DNA of 20,007 bases from a virus, in IMG/VR virus record IMGVR_UViG_3300007539_000322, positions 1-20,007 of that record. One strand, given 5' to 3'. Every line of letters starts with the position of its first letter. The first letter of the stretch is position 1. The position numbers were made by a program, and so were the translations under genes. The notes below the pieces were generated by a model. That model was not told the origin of the DNA. It saw only the letters and a list, made by a program, of their open reading frames with translations, and searched no databases. Positions 6,963-13,248 of the stretch are shown here, piece after piece.

Positions 6963-7110
6963 TGCCTAACTCCCTCAATGTTGGTGTTTCTACATTATCA
7001 TCGTCTTGCTCTTCTACGCAATAGCGATCACCGCACCAGTAGCATTCCCACAGGTCTGCGGCCTCGTCATATAGCTGGTGATGGTCGGCTCCGCAGCTAG
7101 GGCAAGTCAT
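6952..7110 (-). CDS. Zinc-ribbon miniprotein (52 aa)
   Basis: This gene encodes 52 aa, beginning MTCPSCGADHHQLYDEAAD and continuing WECYWCGDRYCVEE, then an acidic tail (QDDDNVETPTLREL). CPSC and CYWC, 17 residues apart, form a plausible single-zinc ribbon. It is the first gene after the G-rich gap in the packaging block, and it runs 11 bases into the next cysteine-rich gene. No clear Shine-Dalgarno precedes the ATG at 7110, which could mean a leaderless or weakly translated message. It is shorter than typical gene-calling cut-offs but has a clean motif. Confidence 0.65.
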   Translation of the reverse strand: MTCPSCGADHHQLYDEAADLWECYWCGDRYCVEEQDDDNVETPTLRELGIDI

Positions 7111-7236
7111 ACGTCAGAACCGAGGAAAATTTTGTGTGAGCCCCCCATAGACTACTGGCCGGGGGCGGGGGGCAAGGGGTCGCCTCTGTGGCCGGCGGCT
7201 TATGTGTGACCAACGCCTGCGCTGTACAAAAGCAAA
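7111..7236. other. G-rich gene-free gap with short direct repeats
   Basis: This 126-base gap separates the replication and packaging modules. On the plus strand it has the runs GGGGG, GGGGGG and GGGG at 7161-7179 and CCCCCC at 7141-7146. TGGCCGG occurs at 7156-7162 and 7189-7195, and TGTGTGA at 7133-7139 and 7203-7209. I see no convincing -35/-10 pair and no U-tract terminator. The setting upstream of the terminase genes would suit a packaging-start or promoter region, but this is inference. Confidence 0.5.
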
Positions 7237-7911
7237 TCAACCTTTGTTCTCCTGTACATCAAAGTAACGCACGATATCTGCTAGCGCAGGCACCCCTGCC
7301 CTTCGCTCTATGGCTTGGTCACACACAGCCAGCGTGGCAGCGCGTACATCGTCAGCAGATACCTCACGCAATGCCAGTCGCCGAGCGTGTGCTATCTCAT
7401 TATCATACAGCCGCACCTGTCCTGTCGCCTGTTGGACGGCACGCAGATAGGCATGGCACAGCTCACCAGCATGCGCGTCACCGACTGATTGTGCATCCCC
7501 CAGACCCCCTATCTCTTTGCTAGTATCATCTTCTTGGTCTGCGCGTAGCTGTAGCGCTTTGGCGGTGTGTATATCTTCATAAGTTGGCAATGGCTCATCA
7601 CCCTTCCACAACACTTGATACCTGTTTGTTTTCCACCCGCTGGCTGTCTCTTGGTAGTCCTTTGGGTTTAGCTGTCGCACATAGTTGCCAGCCTTCAAAC
7701 GCTTCATCGCTTCCAGAATGCTCTTTCTTTCCGCATAGCCGCTCACTGAGCACAGGGTATCGAGCGATGGCCAGCATACCCCAGCACGATTAACAAACGC
7801 ACACAGCGCGCCCAGAACGCGAAACTCACGCTCTTTTAGTTTGCGGTCACCACACGCACGCATTGGCATGACACTGTACGGGCGCTTATTCTCAGAAAGG
7901 GATGTCGTCAT
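7237..7911 (-). CDS. Winged-helix replication protein
   Basis: The 224-aa product has an N-terminal winged-helix domain (residues ~20-103): LKEREFRVLGALCAF, then WPSLDTLCSVSGYAERKSILEAMKRL and a wing KTNRYQVLW. This is the pattern of helix-turn-helix replication-initiator proteins in phages, where a region like this recognises origin DNA and helps load the helicase. The C-terminal half is helical and ends PALADIVRYFDVQENKG. It lies last in the leftward replication operon, after the primase-helicase and the SSB-tail protein. The ATG at 7911 is 20 bases inside the upstream gene, with AAGGA 9 bases before it. A transcription-regulator role is the main alternative. Confidence 0.65.
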   Translation of the reverse strand: MTTSLSENKRPYSVMPMRACGDRKLKEREFRVLGALCAFVNRAGVCWPSLDTLCSVSGYAERKSILEAMKRLKAGNYVRQLNPKDYQETASGWKTNRYQVLWKGDEPLPTYEDIHTAKALQLRADQEDDTSKEIGGLGDAQSVGDAHAGELCHAYLRAVQQATGQVRLYDNEIAHARRLALREVSADDVRAATLAVCDQAIERRAGVPALADIVRYFDVQENKG

Positions 7912-8473
7912 CGAGCTTGTCCTTTAATGTTGGTTTAACGTCACTCACCACAGCACCGGGGAACGTGTCCTTCACCTGTACGGCTAGCGTGTTCTGCTCT
8001 GACCACTTGGCCAGTATCACCGCCGCCTCTTGCACACAATACACCAGCGCGTCAGGCATGTCGTTCTTGATGTGCGTCACGGCCTGTTCATCACGCGCTA
8101 TCGCAACCACCTTGCCATCAGCATGCGCAGTCCACACATCCATGCCTATCTCTTTACCGCCTAGCGCGGTGGCTTCCTTCTCCAACGCCGCATAAGCACG
8201 CAGTGTCACAGCCACATGATGTTCTACATCTACAGCCGCATCACGGTGGATGGCATCGTTGAGCTTGTCCATCTGCTGCCAGAACCTATCCCGCAGTTCT
8301 GGCGACACAAGGTTGGGCAATCTCTCCACACCCCATCGCCTTTCATAATCAGACACAACCCTGTCATATTCCGTGAGGTAGTTTTGTATCTTGCGATAGG
8401 TTGCCTCACTTGTCACCTTGGTTCCCATCATTCGCCTCAGTGCTGTAGCATCAGGCTTCTTTACTTTTCTCAT
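7892..8473 (-). CDS. Replication-module protein with SSB-like DDDIPF tail
   Basis: The 193-aa product is mostly helical and charged at the start (basic MRKVKKPD, then a long helix-rich region), with strands around DVWTAHADGKVVAIARDEQ. It ends in KLDDDIPF, the same acidic-hydrophobic tail that bacterial SSB uses to dock partner proteins. I do not recognise the body as an OB fold. The start is ATG 8473, with AAAGGG close upstream; an open extension to 8542 reads through a repeat-rich segment and looks spurious. It lies between the primase-helicase and the winged-helix protein. A replisome-binding or ssDNA-binding role is likely but not proven. Confidence 0.6.
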   Translation of the reverse strand: MRKVKKPDATALRRMMGTKVTSEATYRKIQNYLTEYDRVVSDYERRWGVERLPNLVSPELRDRFWQQMDKLNDAIHRDAAVDVEHHVAVTLRAYAALEKEATALGGKEIGMDVWTAHADGKVVAIARDEQAVTHIKNDMPDALVYCVQEAAVILAKWSEQNTLAVQVKDTFPGAVVSDVKPTLKDKLDDDIPF

Positions 8474-8496
8474 CCCTTTACCCTTTCTGCGTGCTG

Positions 8497-8594
8497 TGCG
8501 TGCGTGCGTGCGATAACCATAGGGATTATCGCACAACACCACGCGTGCGACTTCAGCGTGCGACCGTGCGATTTAAGGTTTTTACAGTCGCACG
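8497..8594. repeat. CGTGCGA iteron-like cluster and 9-bp palindrome
   Basis: Within the gap between two replication genes, CGTGCGA occurs at 8507-8513, 8544-8550, 8557-8563 and 8565-8571, and its inverse TCGCACG at 8588-8594. A 9-bp perfect inverted repeat, GTGCGATAA (8508-8516) with TTATCGCAC (8526-8534), has a 9-nt spacer. A (TGCG)4 tract covers 8497-8512. Two more inverse copies, at 8644-8650 and 8710-8716, lie just inside the primase-helicase gene. The clustering suggests initiator-binding iterons or an operator. On the minus strand, TGCGATAAT also resembles an extended -10 element. Confidence 0.6.
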
Positions 8595-8599
8595 TTTCC

Positions 8600-10405
8600 T
8601 TATAACTCTTTGTATTCCCACACATAGCTTCCCTCTATCACAATCGCACGCTTTGTCTGTAACGCATCCCTTGCATCTCTGCGCCTTGAACGGGTCGAAT
8701 CGGGTGTTTTCGCACGGTGTTTGTCGTGCCACGCTGTCACCGGCACGCGTTCTTGGCCTAGTTCGACAGACAGATTACGCAGTGCTTGCAGGGCTATCTT
8801 CTGCGGCTCTGTCAGCTTCGCACTACGCTGCTTCTTCTCTGGCATGTCTGCCTGTGTCATCACCACGCTAACATCATCTATCAGCGCCACCGGGGTCATC
8901 GTAAACGCTACGTCTGGCATTGGCTCTGCATCCTTCTGCTTCTCTGTCGCCAGCGTTACCGTCTCTTCCAGCTTGCTTACCTTGATGCTTGTATCCACCG
9001 CCCCCAACAGCGCCGTAGACCCACGCATGCCTCTGGCCGCGTCCTTGCCAGAATGGTGAATGGCCACCACCGCGCATTCGCAGTGGCGCTTTACTATCTC
9101 GCACGCATCCACAAACAGACCCATGTCGGTTGCGCTGTTCTCATCACCGCCGAGCAAGGCGCGCGCTACAGTATCCACAAACACCGCGCTGAACTTGGTA
9201 TCTAGGTTGTCTATCGTGCGCAGTAGGCGCTCCACATCGTCAGGTTCGCGGAACCTCACCGCTGTGGGCAGAACATAGAACGGCACATCCGCTGTTAGCT
9301 TGTGATGCGCTTGCCATGCCTTGATACGCTTACCCAGACCGCCAACACCCTCGCCAGCTATGTACAGCACTGCGCCACGTTGCACAGCGTTATCGTGCCA
9401 CGCCTTGCCATAAGCCACCGACAGCGCCATGTCTATCGCTAGGAATGATTTACCAGCCCCCGGCTCACCGTATAGCACGCTAAACCCGTGCTTAGTTAGC
9501 AACCCATCCACCAGCCACTCCACCGGCGGCATGTTGCGCAGATAGTGTACATCATACACATCAAACACATCGGGGCGCTCTTCTTGTACGTTATCCTGTA
9601 CGTCCGGGGCGTCCGACAGCACCGGGGTCGCGGCAGCTATCTCAGCCAGACGGTCACGCGTACCGCCAGCGACCATCCAATCGTAAACGTCTTGCTTATC
9701 TGTCAGGCCCGGTATCGTGACCAGCTTCACCGCCTTTGCCACAGGGTATAAATTTGATACCACCACTTCAGCGTGGCGTGTGCCAGCCGCATCGGCGTCA
9801 GGCAACACAATCACGTTACGCCCGGCAAACCATTTATTTAGATCCGCCGACCAGTTCTTTGCGCCGCCATGGTTGGTGGTCGCAACGAAGCCTTGGCTGA
9901 TTAGTAGCTGCGCACACTTCTCGCCTTCCACTACCCATATTGGCGCTTCCTTGTCTGCCATGATGCCCGGCAGATTATACGGCACCGGGGTAACGTCCTT
10001 GACGTTCCATACCCAGCCGCCCTTGCCGTCTGGTCTGCGCTGCCGGAATGTCTTTGGCTCGTATCTGACAACCTGATAGATGCACTCGCCATGCTCATCT
10101 ATATAATCGTATGCCTTTGACATGTACCGCGCCGGCTGTATCTTCTGTTGCACTTGCTTGGCTATGCCAAACTGCTTTTCCAGTATCTCCGGAAGACTGC
10201 GTAGCTGGGCGCCCTCGTTCACGCGCACCATGTCTATGACCCCGCCGCCTTCGTTAGCCTCGAAGTCGAACCATGTGCCTTTGCGCAAGTCTACACTGCG
10301 CGACCCGTGCGTACCCCAGCGCAGTTCATGGCCACGCTTTTCTTTTGGTTCGCCCCAGTAGTGCCGCGCTATCTGTTCTATATATGCTGCTATATTCTGT
10401 GTCAT
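8600..10405 (-). CDS. Primase-helicase with Toprim and RepA-type ATPase
   Basis: This 601-aa protein joins three parts. The N-terminus (residues 1-90) resembles the primase Zn-domain fold (WFDFEANEGGGVIDMV) but lacks zinc-binding cysteines. A Toprim domain follows, with the catalytic E160 (VVEGEK) and D203/D205 (LPDADAAG). The C-terminal hexameric helicase-type ATPase has Walker A GEPGAGKS (313-320), Walker B ending FVD411, and AIHHSGK (449-454), typical of RepA-like replicative helicases (AAA_25). It would prime and unwind DNA at the replication fork. The start is ATG 10405, with AGAGGG 6 bases upstream. The 3' part contains two copies of the nearby iteron-like heptamer. Function is clear; the polymerase is not in this window. 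Confidence 0.92.
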   Translation of the reverse strand: MTQNIAAYIEQIARHYWGEPKEKRGHELRWGTHGSRSVDLRKGTWFDFEANEGGGVIDMVRVNEGAQLRSLPEILEKQFGIAKQVQQKIQPARYMSKAYDYIDEHGECIYQVVRYEPKTFRQRRPDGKGGWVWNVKDVTPVPYNLPGIMADKEAPIWVVEGEKCAQLLISQGFVATTNHGGAKNWSADLNKWFAGRNVIVLPDADAAGTRHAEVVVSNLYPVAKAVKLVTIPGLTDKQDVYDWMVAGGTRDRLAEIAAATPVLSDAPDVQDNVQEERPDVFDVYDVHYLRNMPPVEWLVDGLLTKHGFSVLYGEPGAGKSFLAIDMALSVAYGKAWHDNAVQRGAVLYIAGEGVGGLGKRIKAWQAHHKLTADVPFYVLPTAVRFREPDDVERLLRTIDNLDTKFSAVFVDTVARALLGGDENSATDMGLFVDACEIVKRHCECAVVAIHHSGKDAARGMRGSTALLGAVDTSIKVSKLEETVTLATEKQKDAEPMPDVAFTMTPVALIDDVSVVMTQADMPEKKQRSAKLTEPQKIALQALRNLSVELGQERVPVTAWHDKHRAKTPDSTRSRRRDARDALQTKRAIVIEGSYVWEYKEL

Positions 10406-10431
10406 CTCATTCCCTCTTCCCCTTTGGAAAT

Positions 10432-10471
10432 GGTAGGGCGCTGGCAAAGGGAGGAAACCCAGCGCCCTACC
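10432..10471. other. Perfect 13-bp hairpin before the primase-helicase gene
   Basis: GGTAGGGCGCTGG (10432-10444) and CCAGCGCCCTACC (10459-10471) form a perfect 13-bp inverted repeat with a 14-nt loop, filling the gap between the ssDNA-binding-like gene and the primase-helicase. There is no T-run on the minus side, so it is not a standard terminator. On the transcript, loop bases CCCTTTG (10451 to 10445) can pair with CAAAGGG (10426 to 10420), next to the primase Shine-Dalgarno. RNA processing, partial termination or translational control are the candidate roles. Confidence 0.7.
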
Positions 10472-10476
10472 AACTG

Positions 10477-11094
10477 CTAGAACAGTTCAGCGCCACTCGC
10501 GGCTGGCTGTTCCACAGGCGCAGCCGGCGTTTCTGCCGGTGCGCTAGGTGCTTCCGCACCATCAAATGCCGATGGACGCTCTGTCCACTGGCTGATTTCC
10601 CACACCGGCACCTTGAAGCGCTGCTCACCCTGCGGTGTGTTGACTGTCGCGGTCTGTGTCGCGGTGACCTTCATCACAGGACACAGACCGGGGTTGTTTG
10701 CACGTTCAGCCTCGTATTGATTGTGTAGCTGGTCGAACGCAGACTGCACCATCTTCGACTGACTGCTAAACTCACGCAAGCCTATCTCGCGGTTTACCAG
10801 CTTAACACGAAACGCAGACTTGTGGTCTGGTGTCGGCTTGTCTGGCATGCGCTCACCCAGCTTGACCATGTGGAAGTCCGGGCGGTTAGCAACAAACGCC
10901 ATATAGCCGACCTCAATGTTTTCCATGTCAATCGCTACCTCGAACGGCAGTTTCATTTCGATGCTCTCGCGCACCCATTCGCCGTTCACGTTCTCGCTTT
11001 CAACCCGGTAGAACTCACCCACCTTTGCGTCAAACTTAATAATAGGCGTGATGTTACCACCGCCGCCGCCTTCATTTGCTAAACCAAGTGCCAT
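10477..11094 (-). CDS. Putative ssDNA-binding protein
   Basis: The 205-aa product starts with a glycine-rich MALGLANEGGGGGNITPIIKFDAKVGEFYRV segment. This phrasing (GGNxxPxxKxNAKxGxxYR) is found in phage proteins annotated as ssDNA-binding or recombination-associated. Its middle is strand-rich (VGYMAFVANRPDFHMVKLG, SAFRVKLVNREIGLREFSS). The tail is a disordered Ala/Pro/Glu linker of about 30 residues ending SGAELF, like the flexible acidic tails of SSB proteins. It lies directly upstream of the primase-helicase and behind an AAGGA Shine-Dalgarno. An SSB or annealing role fits the replication module and the phage YqaJ exonuclease, but this rests on layout and pattern. Confidence 0.6.
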   Translation of the reverse strand: MALGLANEGGGGGNITPIIKFDAKVGEFYRVESENVNGEWVRESIEMKLPFEVAIDMENIEVGYMAFVANRPDFHMVKLGERMPDKPTPDHKSAFRVKLVNREIGLREFSSQSKMVQSAFDQLHNQYEAERANNPGLCPVMKVTATQTATVNTPQGEQRFKVPVWEISQWTERPSAFDGAEAPSAPAETPAAPVEQPAASGAELF

Positions 11095-11139
11095 TTCATT
11101 TTCCTTTACACTTTACTGACCAGTAGCGCTGGCCTCGCA

Positions 11140-11334
11140 TTACCCGTTGGGCAATCTGTTTGAGCTACGCCGCTTCATTGCAATGCGTGCTGTGTGCGCA
11201 GATATAACAGAACTACGCCACTTTGGGTTGCGCCATTTGTTTGTGTCACGGTCTGGCACCACAAACAACGCCTCACGCTGCTTCTTTAAATGCGCGGCGA
11301 ACTCTTCCACGCTCATATCAATCGCTAGTTTCAT
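11140..11334 (-). CDS. Small basic protein of unknown function
   Basis: This 64-aa protein starts MKLAIDMSVEEFAAHLKKQRE and ends with an Arg/Ser-rich SAHTARIAMKRRSSNRLPNG. The N-terminal segment may be a small helical domain; nothing in the rest is recognisable. The ATG at 11334 lies 17 bases inside the nuclease gene, with GGGAG about 10 bases upstream. Overlap and operon position support a real gene. No family call is offered. Confidence 0.5.
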   Translation of the reverse strand: MKLAIDMSVEEFAAHLKKQREALFVVPDRDTNKWRNPKWRSSVISAHTARIAMKRRSSNRLPNG

Positions 11335-11755
11335 TGCACATCAACTCCCTTGCTACCATGCAGAAATCGTCAAACGTCATTTCGACTGCATACTTCCAAT
11401 CGTAACCGTCACCCATCTGGCGCTCAAACGTGGCTAGCATTGCCAGCGCCTCGATAGGTACGCGCCAACGCTCCGGCAGTCTATCGAATTTATAGACCAG
11501 CGCCGGTATCTTCCCGGCCTTGGTCGCCGCCACGCAAACCTGATCCCAATGGCTGGGCGAGGCAAACGTGCTACCCTGCCGGTATCGTTTGCATTCTATT
11601 ACAAAGGGGAAAGCGTCATCCTCACAGGTCAGGTCAGGCAAGCCAGCCTCAGCCCATTGGTCTAGCACCCTGCGAAACTCTAGCCCAAGCGCATCGTGCA
11701 GCCTGTTCTTCACATCACGCTCAAACGATGCGCCCTTGTTGCGTGAGTTAACCAT
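11318..11755 (-). CDS. PD-(D/E)XK nuclease, Holliday junction resolvase-like
   Basis: The 145-aa product has the PD-(D/E)XK layout: KGASFERDVKNRL with E12 in helix 1, GLPDLTC with D41, and FVIECKRY with E54 and K56. The FERDV-helix, then PDL, then ECK order is that of archaeal-type Holliday junction resolvases and related phage nucleases. It lies second in the early leftward operon, before the primase-helicase, so a role in resolving branched replication or recombination DNA is likely. Sequence alone does not tell a resolvase from another nuclease of the fold. The ATG at 11755 overlaps the regulator gene by 8 bases, with a weak GGCGG Shine-Dalgarno. Confidence 0.8.
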   Translation of the reverse strand: MVNSRNKGASFERDVKNRLHDALGLEFRRVLDQWAEAGLPDLTCEDDAFPFVIECKRYRQGSTFASPSHWDQVCVAATKAGKIPALVYKFDRLPERWRVPIEALAMLATFERQMGDGYDWKYAVEMTFDDFCMVARELMCNETSD

Positions 11756-11942
11756 TGCGTGCCGCCGCTATCACACGGTCTAAGTCAGACCCGTCTTTGG
11801 TCAGGCGCTTTTCTAATTCTTGCGCCAGAATTTCATCGGCCAGTGATGCCATTGAGCGGTGCGCAGACTGTTCGACCGCGTCCTTAAGCATCAGCACGGT
11901 CTTGGTTCTGAGCCGCAATAATGTTGGTTTTGTGTTTGCCAT
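11748..11942 (-). CDS. Ribbon-helix-helix (Arc/CopG-like) regulator
   Basis: The 64-aa protein has a ribbon-helix-helix plan: a strand TLLRLRTKT (residues 7-15), helix VLMLKDAVEQSAHRS and helix MASLADEILAQELEKRL. Such proteins dimerise, insert the paired strand into the DNA major groove and bind short repeats. It is the first gene of the leftward operon and faces the divergent control region, which holds 11-bp-spaced repeats, so autoregulation is likely. It has an AGGG Shine-Dalgarno 7 bases before ATG 11942. The fold call is by pattern; its DNA target is inferred from position. Confidence 0.7.
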   Translation of the reverse strand: MANTKPTLLRLRTKTVLMLKDAVEQSAHRSMASLADEILAQELEKRLTKDGSDLDRVIAAARNG

Positions 11943-12001
11943 GATATCGCCCTGATATTTTTTTGCTATCTGTGCTTTACATTATGATAGCAGTGTGATA
12001 T
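11942..12001. promoter_or_regulatory. Leftward half of the divergent control region
   Basis: TGATAT occurs at 11942-11947 and 11953-11958, 11 bases apart, and again at 11996-12001. An inverted repeat, TGCTATC (11964-11970) with GATAGCA (11986-11992), has a 15-nt spacer and covers the rightward -35 box. On the minus strand, CATAAT (11982-11987) and TATTAT (12002-12007) are -10 candidates, but I find no good -35 for either. It probably holds the leftward promoter and regulator binding sites. Confidence 0.45.
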
Positions 12002-12006
12002 ATAAT
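11976..12006 (+). promoter_or_regulatory. Rightward early promoter
   Basis: A perfect -10 hexamer TATAAT sits at 12001-12006. Upstream, TTTACA at 11976-11981 matches -35 at five of six positions, with a 19-base spacer that is longer than the usual 17. It is the only strong sigma70-type -10 in the divergent region and would start transcripts near 12013, just before the repeats at 12008-12034. It drives the genes from 12056 rightwards. Confidence 0.6.
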
Positions 12007-12007
12007 A

Positions 12008-12034
12008 GTTGACGGCACGTTGACCGTTAGTTGA
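12008..12034 (+). repeat. Three GTTGA direct repeats at 11-bp spacing (operator candidate)
   Basis: GTTGAC at 12008, GTTGAC at 12019 and GTTGAT at 12030 recur exactly every 11 bases, which is one helical turn. They cover the predicted transcription start and the leader of the rightward operon. Helically phased direct repeats are the sort of site that RHH repressors bind cooperatively, and an RHH gene faces this region. Confidence 0.6.
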
Positions 12035-12055
12035 TTAACCAAAAGGGAGTTAAAA

Positions 12056-12316
12056 ATGACAGTTTCAATAACCAGAGATGACCGCAACGTAACGTATTGG
12101 GGTACAGAAGGTTGTGATATCTGCGAATTTATCGGGGTAGAAAACAAATATCGCGTTGTTAAAAGCCCCGGCGCAATTTCGGGATGGAACATTGAGGTTC
12201 AGGTTGAGCGTAAGCGTAAGGATGGCTCATTGGTTTGGGCGCACGTTGATAGCCACCACCACTACCGCCGCTATAACGAAGCACGTTCATTTGTAGAAGA
12301 AAGGGTGTGGGCTTAA
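12056..12316 (+). CDS. Unknown early protein, 86 aa
   Basis: The product starts MTVSITRDDRNVTYWGTEG and is strand-rich, with one CDIC pair (residues ~20-23), a segment GAISGWNIEVQVERKRKDGSLVW and a run of histidines (DSHHHYRRYNEARSF). I do not recognise a family. It is the first gene after the rightward promoter, with GGGAG 6-7 bases before ATG 12056. First genes of early phage operons often encode host-takeover or regulatory proteins, but nothing here shows that. Confidence 0.7.
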   Translation: MTVSITRDDRNVTYWGTEGCDICEFIGVENKYRVVKSPGAISGWNIEVQVERKRKDGSLVWAHVDSHHHYRRYNEARSFVEERVWA

Positions 12317-12343
12317 CAGCCCCGCCCAGAAGGGAACAACACA

Positions 12344-12967
12344 ATGAAATTCATCGTCTACTACCGCGTATCAACGCAGCGTCAAGGCCAATCCGGCCTT
12401 GGCCTTGAGGCACAGAAGCACGCTTGTGCGCATTATGATATTGTCGCAGAATACACAGAGGTGGAAAGCGGCAAGAAGTCCAACCGCCCGGAGCTATCCA
12501 AGGCACTGGCACACGCCAAAGACATTGGCGCAACCCTGCTTATCGCTAAGCTCGACCGTCTGGCGCGTAACGTGCATTTTATCACCGGCTTGCTTGAGGC
12601 TGGCGTGCCTATCACTTGCGCTGATATGCCAGAGGCAGACCGCACGTTTCTACAAATCATGGCAGTGTTTTCTGAACGCGAGGGGCGCGTCATCTCAGAA
12701 CGCACCAAAGCCGCACTAGCCGCTGCCAAGCGCCGGGGCGTAAAGCTCGGCTCACCAAACCCAGCCAAGGGCGGGTCAGTGACCGGCGCACAGCGCGCTA
12801 ACGCCACCGCACAGGTAGCGCCGCAAGCTATGCCCATCATTAACGCATTGCGCAAGGCCGGTCAGAGCCTACGCGCCATCGCATCCGCTCTCAATGAAGA
12901 GCAGATACCAACCGCAATGGGCGGTCAGTGGCACGCATCCAGCGTGCGTAATCTCATCAATGCATAA
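12344..12967 (+). CDS. Serine recombinase (resolvase/invertase type)
   Basis: This 207-aa protein is a small serine recombinase. The catalytic serine is S10 in YYRVST, with R8 nearby. The arginines of the LDRLAR motif are R72 and R75. The long E-helix ends with EREGRVISERTKAALAAAKRRG (~111-132). The C-terminus (LRKAGQSLRAIASALNEEQIPTAMGGQWHASSVRNLI) is a compact helix-turn-helix DNA-binding domain, as in resolvases and invertases, and lacks the large domain of phage serine integrases. It cuts and rejoins DNA at short paired sites. No paired recombination site was seen in this window, so its substrate is unknown. It lies in the early rightward operon with AAGGGA upstream. Confidence 0.9.
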   Translation: MKFIVYYRVSTQRQGQSGLGLEAQKHACAHYDIVAEYTEVESGKKSNRPELSKALAHAKDIGATLLIAKLDRLARNVHFITGLLEAGVPITCADMPEADRTFLQIMAVFSEREGRVISERTKAALAAAKRRGVKLGSPNPAKGGSVTGAQRANATAQVAPQAMPIINALRKAGQSLRAIASALNEEQIPTAMGGQWHASSVRNLINA

Positions 12968-12978
12968 GGGGGAATATT

Positions 12979-13248
12979 ATGCGGTTATTTAAACATCAGA
13001 CAACTTGTCCACAATGTGGCAGAAAAGCAAAAAAACACACCGAAAGCTGGTGGGAAAAACATCTTGGGGAATACAAGGGCAATCTGCAAATCATCAATCG
13101 CCGCGAAACTTGGGGTGGCGACACGTTAACCTTGTGGGATGGCGAAACATACGAGATGTATGCTGGAAACTTTTGCCGCAACAAATGCGCTATAGCATAC
13201 GCGAACCAAACCATTGACCGCGTTAGGGAACGCGTTGGGAGAAAGTGA
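12979..13248 (+). CDS. Zinc-finger protein, 89 aa
   Basis: The product has TCPQCGRKAKKH (C10, C13, with H20) near its N-terminus and NFCRNKCAIAYANQ (C66, C70) near the C-terminus, a likely four-ligand zinc site with the two halves 50 residues apart. The middle (WWEKHLGEYKGNLQIINRRETWGGDTLTLWDGETYEMY) is strand-rich. It has GGGGGA 5 bases before ATG 12979 and its TGA overlaps the next gene as TGATG. The function is unknown. Confidence 0.75.
   Translation: MRLFKHQTTCPQCGRKAKKHTESWWEKHLGEYKGNLQIINRRETWGGDTLTLWDGETYEMYAGNFCRNKCAIAYANQTIDRVRERVGRK

Noticed and set aside
7141-7180. C6/G-run hairpin as a terminator
   Set aside because: The pairing is possible but neither strand has a T-run after it, and the loop would be long.
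8474-8542. Extension of the SSB-tail protein upstream of ATG 8473
   Set aside because: It would translate the TGCG repeats and palindrome into an Arg/Thr/Tyr-rich peptide. AAAGGG lies directly before 8473.
12433-12855. 140-codon minus-strand frame opposite the serine recombinase
   Set aside because: It is a shadow; no start signals, and the plus-strand frame has clear catalytic motifs.
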